The position numbers were made by a program, and so were the translations under genes. Positions 26,917 through 35,726 of a stretch of DNA of 41,016 nt are shown one piece after another. The notes under the pieces were generated by a model. It had not been told where the DNA came from. It saw only the letters and a program-made list of their open reading frames with translations, and ran no database searches. Each line of letters opens with the position of its first letter. Position 1 is the first letter of the stretch. This DNA comes from Bacteroidota bacterium (GTDB lineage: Bacteria > Bacteroidota > Bacteroidia > Bacteroidales > VadinHA17): positions 1 to 41,016 of the forward strand of contig QKGI01000072.1 of NCBI GenBank assembly GCA_003250475.1. Reading direction: 5' to 3'.

Positions 26917-28296
26917 TCACCTGACTATAGATACCCGTTGTGTTTTGGCCAGTTGATTCTCAACCGGAGTGAGTGTTTTCAGATGGTCTTCCAGTACTTT
27001 TTCTATATCCTCTATGACATCAGGATGCTGGGAAGCAATATCATACTTTTCCGAAGGATCCGTTTCAAGATTGAACAGAAGCGGAGGATCGTGTTTTTTT
27101 TCATCGTCACGTCCGTAAGCCGATTTGGTAACGAAATGTGCTTTATAGGCACCTTTCCTGATAGCAAAAACCCTTGTTCCCCGGTAATAATATACAATGT
27201 CTCTTCCCGATTTGCCTGTTCCGCAGATAACCTTTGAAAGATCATACCCGTCATAAATACGGTCCTTAGGCATTGGTATACCTGCCAGTACGGAGAAAGT
27301 AGGGAACAGATCCATTGTTGTACCTGCATCCATGATCACATCAGGTTCTATCGTACCCGGCCACCAGAAGACAGCCGGCACTCTGAAGCCTCCTTCATAC
27401 GTATCCCCCTTTTCTCCCGATAATATTCCGGAGGAGCCGCCATTGAGCTTCTGGGTCAGCCAGGGACCGTTATCTGAAGTAAAGACAACAAGAGTATTTT
27501 TTTCAATGCCAAGATCTTTCAGCTTTTTTATTATCTCCCCGACGCTCCAGTCAATTTCTTCCACCACATCTCCATACAGTCCTCTCAGGCTAACATCCAC
27601 AAAGTCATGTGATCTTGACAAAGGTACATGAGGCATTGTATGAGCAAGGTACAGGAAAAAGTGATTTCCTGCATTCTGTTCTATGAATTTCAATGCAGCC
27701 TCTGTATATCTCTTAGTCAGGGTCGACTGATCAACCGGTCTTTCAATCTCCTCATTGCCACGCATCAGCGGAATATCGAAAATTACTTTGCCGTTAACCA
27801 CTTTTCTTGTCATACCGCCATTTGCATACGGTAATCCTTCGAAATAATCAAACCCGTTATTTAAAGGCAGGAACTGAGGGAGATGACCTACATGCCACTT
27901 ACCGATGCAGGCTGAAATATAACCAGCCTTACTGAGTTGTTCAGCAATAGTTATTTCACTCTGTGGCAGTCCTCCCAGAGAGTTGGGTGTTGATACCCTT
28001 ATTGTATCATTACACATGCCTGATCTCACAGGCAGCCTGCCTGTAAGCAGCCCTGCCCTGCTTGGTGTTGATACGCTTGCAGCATTGTAAAATGAGGTCC
28101 ACTTTTGCCCCTCAAAGGCGAGCCTGTCAACATTTGGTGTGCGGATAGTCGGATGACCATAAACCCCTATATCGCCATATCCCAAATCGTCACAGAAAAT
28201 TATTACAAAATTTGGCAGGTCACTCTTCCCTTTGCCTGGAAGCAGAATAGTGGAAAGGAAATTTACTAGTACTATAATCAACCTACTCATTACCAT
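26917..28296 (-). CDS. S1-family sulfatase, arylsulfatase A/GALNS-like, Ser-type
   Basis: 459 residues, one of the two shortest sulfatases here. A hydrophobic N-terminus (SRLIIVLVNFLSTILL) serves as the export signal. Core residues are FCDDLGYGD (D36-D37), Ser76 in STPSR, GKWHVGH (K133, H135), MPHVPLS, TSDNGPW and LSGEKGDTYEGG (lysine). It has the NGFDYFEGLPYANG variant of the string that marks the local four-gene sulfatase group. It is the first enzyme after SusD, separated from it by 117 bp containing a perfect 15-bp hairpin, so its expression may be set below that of the transport pair. An alternative start at Met3 is possible. Confidence 0.92.
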   Translation of the reverse strand: MVMSRLIIVLVNFLSTILLPGKGKSDLPNFVIIFCDDLGYGDIGVYGHPTIRTPNVDRLAFEGQKWTSFYNAASVSTPSRAGLLTGRLPVRSGMCNDTIRVSTPNSLGGLPQSEITIAEQLSKAGYISACIGKWHVGHLPQFLPLNNGFDYFEGLPYANGGMTRKVVNGKVIFDIPLMRGNEEIERPVDQSTLTKRYTEAALKFIEQNAGNHFFLYLAHTMPHVPLSRSHDFVDVSLRGLYGDVVEEIDWSVGEIIKKLKDLGIEKNTLVVFTSDNGPWLTQKLNGGSSGILSGEKGDTYEGGFRVPAVFWWPGTIEPDVIMDAGTTMDLFPTFSVLAGIPMPKDRIYDGYDLSKVICGTGKSGRDIVYYYRGTRVFAIRKGAYKAHFVTKSAYGRDDEKKHDPPLLFNLETDPSEKYDIASQHPDVIEDIEKVLEDHLKTLTPVENQLAKTQRVSIVR

Positions 28297-28360
28297 AGCT
28301 TAAACTGGTTTGTAATTATAAACACTTTCGTTCTCAGGTATTTATTCAGGGAAGTTATGA

Positions 28361-28395
28361 AATATCACCGGCGAAAATTGTTCGCCGGTGATATT
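28361..28395 (-). terminator. Perfect 15-bp hairpin between SusD and the enzyme genes
   Basis: AATATCACCGGCGAA (28361-28375) and TTCGCCGGTGATATT (28381-28395) are exact reverse complements with a 5-nt loop, 18 bp past the SusD stop codon. No U-run follows on the minus strand. This fits an attenuator or an mRNA 3'-end-stabilising hairpin that makes SusC/SusD transcripts more abundant than those of the enzymes downstream. Confidence 0.55.
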
Positions 28396-28413
28396 CACCC
28401 TAACAAAACCAAT

Positions 28414-30141
28414 CTAATTGTATCCCGGATTTTGCACCAGGTTAGGATTCTCAAAAATTCTTTCCTGTGCAATGGGATTATAATAATGCGCATCAAGAAA
28501 TATTCTTTCAGCATTTCCCTGGCAATTTTCAATCAGATATCCAAAAGTCTGTCTCTCAGTTATCCAGTAAGCCGTCAGCTTATGAAAGACACCGGAAAAG
28601 TCATTCACTGCATCCCTCCATCTCCTGGCATCCCACATGCGGAACCCTTCGAAAGCCAGTTCAATCTTTCTTTCATGTTTGATATAATCCATGTTGATTT
28701 CAGTTCTGTCAGGCACACCGGCCCGGTCTCTTATCTCGTTCAGGGCATCGAGAGCCTCCAGCTCCTTTTCGGCGCCACCCAGCTGATATGCAGCTTCTGC
28801 AAAGTTTAAATATATCTCTGCCAGCCTGAAAATCATAAAGTCCTGACCGGAATCACCTACTGACATCCCCCTCTTCTCATTCAGGAACTTCTTTATAAGA
28901 AATCCTGATTGTGTAGCTCCGGCCTCCCTGTCATTGACATGCTTTCCTCTGTATGCCGCCCCTGTCAGATGCGGATCCGACAAGCTGCTCTGAACAGTAT
29001 AATAGTACGTAGTTATGGTATCATCAACCCAGAATGCTTTATTATACAGGATAGTTGCATGGAATCTCGGTTCTTTATTTTCATACAGGATACGTGTATC
29101 TATCTCCTGATTATAATCAATAGCTGAGCCAGGCGTGCCATCTGCAAACTCATACTCATCAATCATTTCAAGTGTCGGGTTAACAATTGAGGCAATTGTT
29201 GATTTGTATAGTATAGGTTGCCAGTCACGATCGAGATCGTGTCCTTTATCATATTCAACAAATTTTTTGCATAAGATAACCTCGTTATTGTCTTCATCCA
29301 GAAATATGTGCTGGTAATTGATTGCCGGATCGCTGTAATTTCTGAATAATGAATAAGGGCCGTTCTCCAGAATCTCTTTTGAGGCATTGTAAGCTTCCTG
29401 GAAGTAAAACTGCGCCCTGGATGCCGGTACCCCAACAAGTCCGTCAAGTTTTACCTCACCATATTTTGCAATTGAGGCAGCATGGAGCATTGCCCTGCTC
29501 TTGAGTGCCAGGGCTACATATTTATTCACCCTCCACTGATCCGCACCGGAATTTGATTCAGGCAATATTTCAATGATATCGTCTAATTCAGTCCTGACAA
29601 ATTCATAGATTTCCTCTTCCGTGTTTCTGGAAACATAGAGATCATCTTCAAGGGACTGGGGTTCTGTGATAAGCGGTACTCCACCGTACCTGATTGCCAT
29701 ATTAAAGTATGTCCAGGCTCTCAGGAACCTTACCTCTGCCGATTTTTCGATTTTATAATCTTCTGTGACATTCCCGTCCTGTATTTTCTGAAGAAACTCA
29801 TTATATGCCCTTATATCACCATACACCCAGCTGGAAAGATAATTGTTATCGTCACAGTTGGAAGGGTTAAGGATACCGAGAGTAAAAGTAACCAGAACAT
29901 CTGACCATCCGATACAGGTTCTCGCCTCATCAGTCAGGGTAACAAGAGGAGCATGCTGTTGATACATCCAGGGTACAAACACATTTGTAGCGTTGTACAG
30001 GTAGGTCAGGTTCGCATCTACCAGGTTTGGATCATTCCATACCTGTGCGTCCGAAATCATTTCCAGGGGCACTTTCTCCACTGCTGATTCACACGCAGAT
30101 ACTAAAATAATTATGCTTAACAGTATTAATATTTTTTTCAT
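28414..30141 (-). CDS. SusD-family glycan-binding lipoprotein
   Basis: 575 residues with a lipoprotein signal (lipobox LVSAC, Cys17), placing it at the outer membrane. SusD-like landmarks run in the usual order: the N-terminal helix region with DPNLVDANLTYLYN, KSAEVRFLRAWTYFNMAIRYGGVPLI around residues 130-155 (the TPR-like core), KYVALALKSRAMLHAA near 208-223, FLIKKFLNE then FMIFRLAEIYLNFAEA near 417-450, and the closing HERKIELAFEGFRMWDARRW (487-506). It caps the SusC barrel as a lid and binds the glycan. It is 10 bp downstream of the SusC gene, as is typical, and ends before a strong hairpin. The bound glycan cannot be read from sequence. Confidence 0.97.
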   Translation of the reverse strand: MKKILILLSIIILVSACESAVEKVPLEMISDAQVWNDPNLVDANLTYLYNATNVFVPWMYQQHAPLVTLTDEARTCIGWSDVLVTFTLGILNPSNCDDNNYLSSWVYGDIRAYNEFLQKIQDGNVTEDYKIEKSAEVRFLRAWTYFNMAIRYGGVPLITEPQSLEDDLYVSRNTEEEIYEFVRTELDDIIEILPESNSGADQWRVNKYVALALKSRAMLHAASIAKYGEVKLDGLVGVPASRAQFYFQEAYNASKEILENGPYSLFRNYSDPAINYQHIFLDEDNNEVILCKKFVEYDKGHDLDRDWQPILYKSTIASIVNPTLEMIDEYEFADGTPGSAIDYNQEIDTRILYENKEPRFHATILYNKAFWVDDTITTYYYTVQSSLSDPHLTGAAYRGKHVNDREAGATQSGFLIKKFLNEKRGMSVGDSGQDFMIFRLAEIYLNFAEAAYQLGGAEKELEALDALNEIRDRAGVPDRTEINMDYIKHERKIELAFEGFRMWDARRWRDAVNDFSGVFHKLTAYWITERQTFGYLIENCQGNAERIFLDAHYYNPIAQERIFENPNLVQNPGYN

Positions 30142-30151
30142 GATTTATCAT

Positions 30152-33100
30152 TTAGAATTTGACATCAACACCCAGACTGATTGATTTCTGCTGAGGATAG
30201 TACCTGCCTGCTGTTACAGTGTTCTCAGGATCGAGGTTTCTCACATTGGTAAGAAGCCCATAGTTGTAAGCCTGAACATAGACTCTCAGATTCTGAATAT
30301 TCAGCTTATTAATCTTGTGAAAGTTATAAGCCAGCTGAATATTTTTTGCCCTGACGAACCATGCATTACCTATTGTCCAGAAATCAGACGAGTTACTGGT
30401 GTTGGGATGAGAGTTCTGTGCTCCGTTCCTTATCCTGGGATAGGGAGCGTTTGGATCAGGATTATAAGTCGTCCATGCATCTGCAAAAAACTCAAAGCAT
30501 CTGAGGTCCGTACCAAATGGAACAACCGTTTGTCCTCCATAATATTTACTGAAGCCTGCAGCTCCAGCTATAAGGGTAGCAAGCTCAAAGTTCCTGTAGG
30601 AAAGACTAATATCCAGACCAAACGTCGTTTCAGGCAGATCACTTTTCCCGATTATTCTTTCATCTTTCCAGTCAATCACACCGTCATCGTTAAGATCAAG
30701 AAATTTAATATCTCCCTCCATTATAACATTATTATTTGCCCCGTTTGTTATATCTGCCCAGGAGTCTACCTCTTCCTGTGAAGAGAACAGCCCGTCGGTA
30801 AGGAGACCATAGGTCAGGTTGGTCCACTGGCCTGTCTGCTGATACCTGTATACTTCTTCAGGTGTCGAATAGGCAGGTTCTTCGTAATGTATCCATTTTG
30901 ATCTTGCCCATGCTATATTTCCGGACACAGATAAGAAGAGTTTTCCGAATGAATTCCTGTAACCGAGCTCAACTTCAAATCCCCTGGTGTCATAACTGTT
31001 TATGTTTTCTTCAGGTAAAGATGCCCCGAATGTACTGGGTAATGCCTCCTGCCTGGTTGTAAGAATTCCTTCTCTCAGATTGTAAAAACCATTTAGTTCG
31101 AAGAAGAACTTGTCATTAAAAAGGCTTCCTTCTGTACCAATATTATAATTCGTTGAAGTTGCCCATGTTGCAGATTCATTTGCAAGACCCGTGGTTGCAA
31201 TACCCTGTTCGATTGTATTATTTACATCAAAAATATAAGTACCCGTCATCTCATAACCTGTAAGGTAGTTAAAGTTCACGTTACCGTCAAGACCGGTCTG
31301 ACCGTAGGATCCTTTCAGCTTGAGATTACTCACAAACGGAAGAGAAGCTTTTATGAATTCCTCCTCACTTAACCTCCATCCAAGAGATACACCCGGGAAG
31401 AATCCCCACCTGTAGTCCTTTGCAAATTTCGGGGAAGCATCATATCTGAATATGAATTCGGCAATGTATTTATTGGCATAGGAGTAATTGAACCTTCCAA
31501 CCACTGATTGTCTGCCTGATTCCGATGCCGAGCCACCGTTGTCTTTTCCTATATCGGAGCCTGCAAACAACTGATCAATCGCCGTTGATATAAAACCTTC
31601 ACGATAAGCAGAAAAGACATCATACCTGCCTGACAGCGCTTCATAAAGGAGCATGGCCCTTATATCGTGTTTATGAAATTTCCTGGCATAAAAAAGCTTA
31701 TAGTTTAATAACCAATCCCAGGTACGGGCATAGGATTCATTCAGGGTGGTTTTTCCACCGTTGAATACTATAGAGGAAGGCTCATAAGTATATTCCTGGG
31801 TATCATAATTATAGTCGTAATAGTAAGTAGTAAAAGGCTTAATAAATTCTTTTACGAAAGTGTCGTTTATCTTGTAGTCAAACCTGAAATCGGCGGATAA
31901 TCCCTTTACAATGTTCTTAAAGTCATAATTTAGTCCAAAAGCACCTCTGAACATTTTATACCTGTTGTCACTATAACCTGAATACTCCTCTCTTGAAGCA
32001 AAATAAGGGTTATATGCATTCAGGCCGGTGAAAGGAACCACCGTTTCGTCCGGGTAATAAACCGGATATACTGGTAAAGACATATACATTCCTGTCATAA
32101 GGGAAGCGAAGCTTAATCCTGGTTCATCTCTGTTTTCGAATCTTCCGCTAAGGTCTATAGTAGCTTTCAGGTTCTCCGTTATATTTATATCAAGATTTGA
32201 CCTCAGGCTGATCCTTCTGAAATTGACAGAATTACTTCTTAAAGTTGTCCCCTGGTCCTTTACACCGGCTGAGACAAAGTAACTGGCTGTTTTATTACCT
32301 CCCGATGCATTAATATTGACATCTGTCATCTTTGCCCATTTCCTGAATGTTTCACTCCACATGTCAGTGTTAGGATACATCGGGTCTGTACCATCCCTGA
32401 ACTTCTCAATCTCTTCTTCAGTATACCTGGGTTCAAGCCCGAGAGAGAGGTTTCCCTCATTCTTAAGGGTTGCATAAGTTGCAGCATCAGCCAGTGCAGG
32501 AAATACTGTCGGCCGTGAGTAAGACTGCACAGCAGAGACATTAAACTCCTGTTTCTTATCTGATCCTCTTTTAGTTGTAACAAGTATAACTCCATTACCG
32601 GCACGTGCACCGTAAACTGCAGCAGAAGCATCTTTTAGCACTGTTATTGATTCAATCTCATTGGGATCCATATAGCTAAACGATTGCTCCATTCCATCAA
32701 CGATTACAAGAGGTGAGCCTAGCCGGCGTATCTGGAATGTACCGGAAGTACTACCCGGAATTCCACCTTCATCCCTGATAATCAGTCCGGGAATCACACC
32801 AGTTAGTGACTGGGTAAGGCTACCTACGGGTTTGCTTGCTATCTCATCAGTTTTAATTGATGATACTGCCCCTACGATGTCGGCCTTTTTCGTTGTTGCA
32901 TATCCAACCATGACCACCTCGGCCAGACCAATCAGGTCTTCTTCCATAGTCACGTTAAACGATTTTCTCCCGCTTACAGGCACCTCCAATGTTCTCATTC
33001 CCACGAATGAAAATACAAGTACCGGATCAGGGGTATTGCCCGTCTGAATAGAAAAGGATCCATCAGACAAACTGAATGTTCCCGTTGTTGTTCCTTTAAC

Positions 33101-33271
33101 CTGAACTGTAACTCCGGCAACAGGATTGCCAGATCCATCCAACACTACTCCGTTGACTAATCCGGACTGTTGCTCCACAGGCAGCGCCAGAGAAATCCCT
33201 GTTGACACCAATCCTGCAAAAAACAGAAGAATTAGCCTGCGAATAACTTTCAACGATTGCTTCATTTTCAT
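30152..33271 (-). CDS. SusC-family TonB-dependent outer-membrane transporter
   Basis: 1039 residues. After a signal peptide (about 1-30) comes a carboxypeptidase-D-regulatory-like beta domain (about 37-112, VNGVVLDGSGNPVAGVTVQV). The linker EVVMVGYATTKKADIVGAVS near residues 117-136 is the standard SusC signature in front of the plug (about 137-235, ending in YGARAGNGVILVTTKRG). The remaining 800 residues are the beta-barrel, ending in KSISLGVDVKF with the terminal Phe needed for barrel insertion. With SusD it forms the TonB-powered importer of the locus. No N-terminal signalling domain is seen, so it is not an anti-sigma-linked type, which agrees with control by the nearby LacI protein. A 151-bp gap upstream may hold its promoter. 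Confidence 0.97.
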   Translation of the reverse strand: MKMKQSLKVIRRLILLFFAGLVSTGISLALPVEQQSGLVNGVVLDGSGNPVAGVTVQVKGTTTGTFSLSDGSFSIQTGNTPDPVLVFSFVGMRTLEVPVSGRKSFNVTMEEDLIGLAEVVMVGYATTKKADIVGAVSSIKTDEIASKPVGSLTQSLTGVIPGLIIRDEGGIPGSTSGTFQIRRLGSPLVIVDGMEQSFSYMDPNEIESITVLKDASAAVYGARAGNGVILVTTKRGSDKKQEFNVSAVQSYSRPTVFPALADAATYATLKNEGNLSLGLEPRYTEEEIEKFRDGTDPMYPNTDMWSETFRKWAKMTDVNINASGGNKTASYFVSAGVKDQGTTLRSNSVNFRRISLRSNLDINITENLKATIDLSGRFENRDEPGLSFASLMTGMYMSLPVYPVYYPDETVVPFTGLNAYNPYFASREEYSGYSDNRYKMFRGAFGLNYDFKNIVKGLSADFRFDYKINDTFVKEFIKPFTTYYYDYNYDTQEYTYEPSSIVFNGGKTTLNESYARTWDWLLNYKLFYARKFHKHDIRAMLLYEALSGRYDVFSAYREGFISTAIDQLFAGSDIGKDNGGSASESGRQSVVGRFNYSYANKYIAEFIFRYDASPKFAKDYRWGFFPGVSLGWRLSEEEFIKASLPFVSNLKLKGSYGQTGLDGNVNFNYLTGYEMTGTYIFDVNNTIEQGIATTGLANESATWATSTNYNIGTEGSLFNDKFFFELNGFYNLREGILTTRQEALPSTFGASLPEENINSYDTRGFEVELGYRNSFGKLFLSVSGNIAWARSKWIHYEEPAYSTPEEVYRYQQTGQWTNLTYGLLTDGLFSSQEEVDSWADITNGANNNVIMEGDIKFLDLNDDGVIDWKDERIIGKSDLPETTFGLDISLSYRNFELATLIAGAAGFSKYYGGQTVVPFGTDLRCFEFFADAWTTYNPDPNAPYPRIRNGAQNSHPNTSNSSDFWTIGNAWFVRAKNIQLAYNFHKINKLNIQNLRVYVQAYNYGLLTNVRNLDPENTVTAGRYYPQQKSISLGVDVKF

Positions 33272-33422
33272 GCTTTTAGATAGTTTTTAAGATTAATATT
33301 TGGGTTTAATTTGTCGTTATTTCGTATTTAAATGGCACCGGTAACGGTAAAAAGCCATAGGCGGGCAGATAACAGGTTGCCTGCTCCCATGCAGGTTTGC
33401 CATCAACCGGTTTCAGTATCCA
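33272..33422. promoter_or_regulatory. Gap upstream of SusC, likely control region with palindromes
   Basis: This 151-bp stretch separates the short GH172 gene from SusC. It contains the palindrome AACCGGTT (33405-33412, within TCAACCGGTTTCA), a second CCGGTAACGGT string near 33342, and near-repeats CAGGTTGCC and CAGGTTTGCC flanking a short hairpin. AACCGGTT fits a CG-centred LacI-type operator. I did not find the Bacteroidota -7 element TAnnTTTG on the minus strand. A dedicated SusC promoter here is plausible but unproven. Confidence 0.35.
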
Positions 33423-34610
33423 TTAATTTATTTCAAGCATCAGCCGGTCTGGGAACTCCGGGTAGTTTGCATGTGGTTCGTTCTGATACCAGAAAGCGAC
33501 GGAAGAAATATCATCCTGTAAAGGCAGATACCGGCCACCTCTCCATCCTAATGCCTGTATTGTAACGGATAAATCCTTTTCAAACCGGATGGGATCAAGG
33601 ATATGCCATCTGTACATTCCAAAACGCATCTGTGACCTGTATAATCCATCTGGCTTTATAATCTGCGGCAACCCGCTATAAGGGGTAGTGAAAGCACGGT
33701 AGCCCACTTCATCTCCCTGGTTTGTAAGAGGATCACGGGCATGAAAATTATATGATCCGCAGAAATAGTCCTCCAGACCTGTACCACAAATGGTAGGAAA
33801 CTTTTTATCCCCGTCCATGAAGAATTTTATTTCACCTTCTCCCCACCAACCATTATTATTGACTCCCCAGCACATGTATGTTCCGACATAGTGTCCCTGG
33901 CCTTTAATGCCGTCAATGATTGTATAGACATCTTTTTTAGGTAAGGGATTTATCCTTCTGAACTGGGCGTGAAAATAGGCAGCAGCTTCAGGTACTTCCG
34001 TAAGTGTATAATCAACCTGATAATATAAGCGCATTGGCTTGTCGTCAAGGTTTGATATTGTCATTTTACAGCTGCTCCTGAATGGCATCACCCAGTAACA
34101 ATTGTAAGCACTGCCCGGATTGACACAAACTGCAAGAGAAGATACCTGGGCATATTCTCCCCATCCGTTTGCAAAGAAATCTCCCAGTGGACACTCCACC
34201 GAAGGTTTTTCCTCATTGTCCCAGTAGATCCTGAGGATGCTCAGTCTTCTGTTTCCGGTGGGTGTCATCCAGATATGCTGTATTGCACCCGGACCCTGTA
34301 TCTCAGCCAGTGTAAATGATTCACCCGCTCCCACAATAATGTATGGATTTACTTTCCAACCCTGGCCCAAATCCTGGGCTGAGGATGCGGCATTTGCAGC
34401 ATTCGGGATATTTTTATCCTCAATTTTTGCCATTCCTCCTTTTCCTTTTTCTCCGGTAAAATTCTCAGGGCTTATAGACCTGGTTTTAGCGTTGGAGATG
34501 AGGTAGAGGTTTCCCATGCTAAGGTTCAGACTGTTATCCATACTCTGGGATTGTAGTGCCTGAACAATCATCGAGAATGCAACCAATAATAACAATACGC
34601 TCTTTTTCAT
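33423..34610 (-). CDS. Short GH172 (DUF2961) glycoside hydrolase
   Basis: 395 residues, the usual size for the family, with a Sec signal (about 1-22, no lipobox), so probably periplasmic. The first jelly-roll runs from IQGPGAIQHIWMT to LYYQVDYTLTE (about 104-205) and the second from about 210 to 385. Catalytic residues are Glu258 in GWWGEGE and Glu280 in GTGLEDYF, 22 residues apart, one more than in the long copies, through an extra residue before the second motif. Glu260 replaces the Asp of WWGEGDE. Its closeness to the characterised single-unit enzymes makes it the best candidate for an alpha-D-arabinofuranosidase or alpha-D-fructofuranosidase activity in the window. It lies between the regulator and SusC, hinting that it releases the inducing sugar. 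Confidence 0.92.
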   Translation of the reverse strand: MKKSVLLLLVAFSMIVQALQSQSMDNSLNLSMGNLYLISNAKTRSISPENFTGEKGKGGMAKIEDKNIPNAANAASSAQDLGQGWKVNPYIIVGAGESFTLAEIQGPGAIQHIWMTPTGNRRLSILRIYWDNEEKPSVECPLGDFFANGWGEYAQVSSLAVCVNPGSAYNCYWVMPFRSSCKMTISNLDDKPMRLYYQVDYTLTEVPEAAAYFHAQFRRINPLPKKDVYTIIDGIKGQGHYVGTYMCWGVNNNGWWGEGEIKFFMDGDKKFPTICGTGLEDYFCGSYNFHARDPLTNQGDEVGYRAFTTPYSGLPQIIKPDGLYRSQMRFGMYRWHILDPIRFEKDLSVTIQALGWRGGRYLPLQDDISSVAFWYQNEPHANYPEFPDRLMLEIN

Positions 34611-34615
34611 TTTGA

Positions 34616-34627
34616 TTAATCGTTTAA
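34616..34627. promoter_or_regulatory. Candidate LacI-type operator TTAATCGTTTAA
   Basis: A CG-centred near-palindrome (10 of 12 positions symmetric) lies in the 34-bp gap between the LacI gene and the short GH172 start at 34610. It shares CGTTTAAA with the element at 7396. Its place next to the ribosome-binding region would allow transcriptional blocking by a bound repressor. Confidence 0.3.
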
Positions 34628-34644
34628 ACTATATTATAAAATTT

Positions 34645-35664
34645 TTAACAGGAATTTCTTAATATAAGCTGATGAGCCAGACTGATATGGGAGATTTTCC
34701 CGGAACCTTCAATTTGCTCAACAAGGATTCTGATAGCCTCCTTACCCATCTCATTACCGGGTTGCTTCACATATGTTAATGGCGCGCTATAAAAATCAAA
34801 TGCTTCATTGCCGTCAAAACCAATAACGGCAACCTCTTCGGGTACCTGCAGCTTCAATTCATTCACCCTGTACAAACCAGCCATCGTGAGAGTATTTGTT
34901 GCAAAAAACAAAGCATCAACGTTTTTTACATTGTTTTTATCCTGGAACTGCTGCGTCATCTTCTTAATATCATCTTTCTGATGATCGTATCTTATCTCCC
35001 ATATTCTTTTCCCAAGTCCGGCATTCTTTACTGCTTCCGTATAACCCCTGATCCTCTCCTTCATATGGATGAGATTTGTTTTGTAGGCAACCATACCTAT
35101 TTTTTTATATCCCCTGCTAATCAAATAATTAACTGCATCATAGGAGGCTCCGAAATTGTCAAGTACAACATAATTTGTACTAAGCTCCGGTATATACCTG
35201 TCAACCATAACCAGGGGAAAACCTTCATTCACGATGAGTGTCGCATAATCATAACATCCGTCAGCCGGCACAATAATAAAACCATCGACCTGCCTGTTTA
35301 ACATAGTGTCAACCAGGCGCCTGGATTTATTACAATTCTCATCAGAGCTCCCGATAATTACCGTGTAGCCCTTTTTCCCGGCCTCATCCTCAATACACCG
35401 CGCCATGGAGCTGAAGAAGGGATTGGCAATGTCAGTCACTATTAGTCCAATCGTCTGTGTCTTCCCATTTCTTAAACTGCGGGCAATGTGGTTAGGCACA
35501 TAATTCATCTCTTCCAACGCCTGCCTGATTTTTATAACAATCTCGGCCCCAACCCTTTTTTCTTTTTCCTGGCCGTTTAACACGTAAGATACCAGTGCAG
35601 TTGAAACACCAAGCTTATTTGCTATATCCTTCAGGGATACTCTTTTACTACGTCCTTTACTCAT
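34645..35664 (-). CDS. LacI-family transcriptional regulator
   Basis: 339 residues, a standard full-length LacI/GalR protein. The N-terminal helix-turn-helix reads SLKDIANKLGVSTALVSYVLNG (about 10-31), the hinge helix is NHIARSLRNGKTQ (58-70), and the periplasmic-binding-like effector domain starts at TIGLIVTDIANPFFSSM (71-87) and runs to the end. Conserved sensor-domain strings such as VDGFIIVPADG and EEVAVIGFDGNEAF are present. It should bind a free sugar or sugar phosphate made from the substrate. Using LacI instead of a hybrid two-component or SusR-type regulator is unusual beside a SusC/SusD pair. It is the only regulator in the window and is followed after 34 bp by the short GH172 gene. 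The 144-bp gap upstream has two palindromes, which suggests self-control. Confidence 0.96.
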   Translation of the reverse strand: MSKGRSKRVSLKDIANKLGVSTALVSYVLNGQEKEKRVGAEIVIKIRQALEEMNYVPNHIARSLRNGKTQTIGLIVTDIANPFFSSMARCIEDEAGKKGYTVIIGSSDENCNKSRRLVDTMLNRQVDGFIIVPADGCYDYATLIVNEGFPLVMVDRYIPELSTNYVVLDNFGASYDAVNYLISRGYKKIGMVAYKTNLIHMKERIRGYTEAVKNAGLGKRIWEIRYDHQKDDIKKMTQQFQDKNNVKNVDALFFATNTLTMAGLYRVNELKLQVPEEVAVIGFDGNEAFDFYSAPLTYVKQPGNEMGKEAIRILVEQIEGSGKISHISLAHQLILRNSC

Positions 35665-35706
35665 TTTTTAAAGTCACTCAAAATTCACCATTTCAATACG
35701 ATCTCC

Positions 35707-35721
35707 TGCCTTTTAAAGGCA
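35707..35721. promoter_or_regulatory. Palindrome TGCCTTTTAAAGGCA upstream of the LacI gene
   Basis: A perfect 7-1-7 palindrome lies 43 bp before the LacI start codon. With no U-run on the minus side it is better read as a protein-binding site than as a terminator. The protein bound is unknown. Confidence 0.35.
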
Positions 35722-35726
35722 TATTT

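Noticed and set aside
33423-34610. Treating the short GH172 as a truncated copy of the long ones
   Set aside because: Its 395 residues contain a full two-jelly-roll core with both catalytic glutamates and match the usual family length; the long copies are the enlarged ones.
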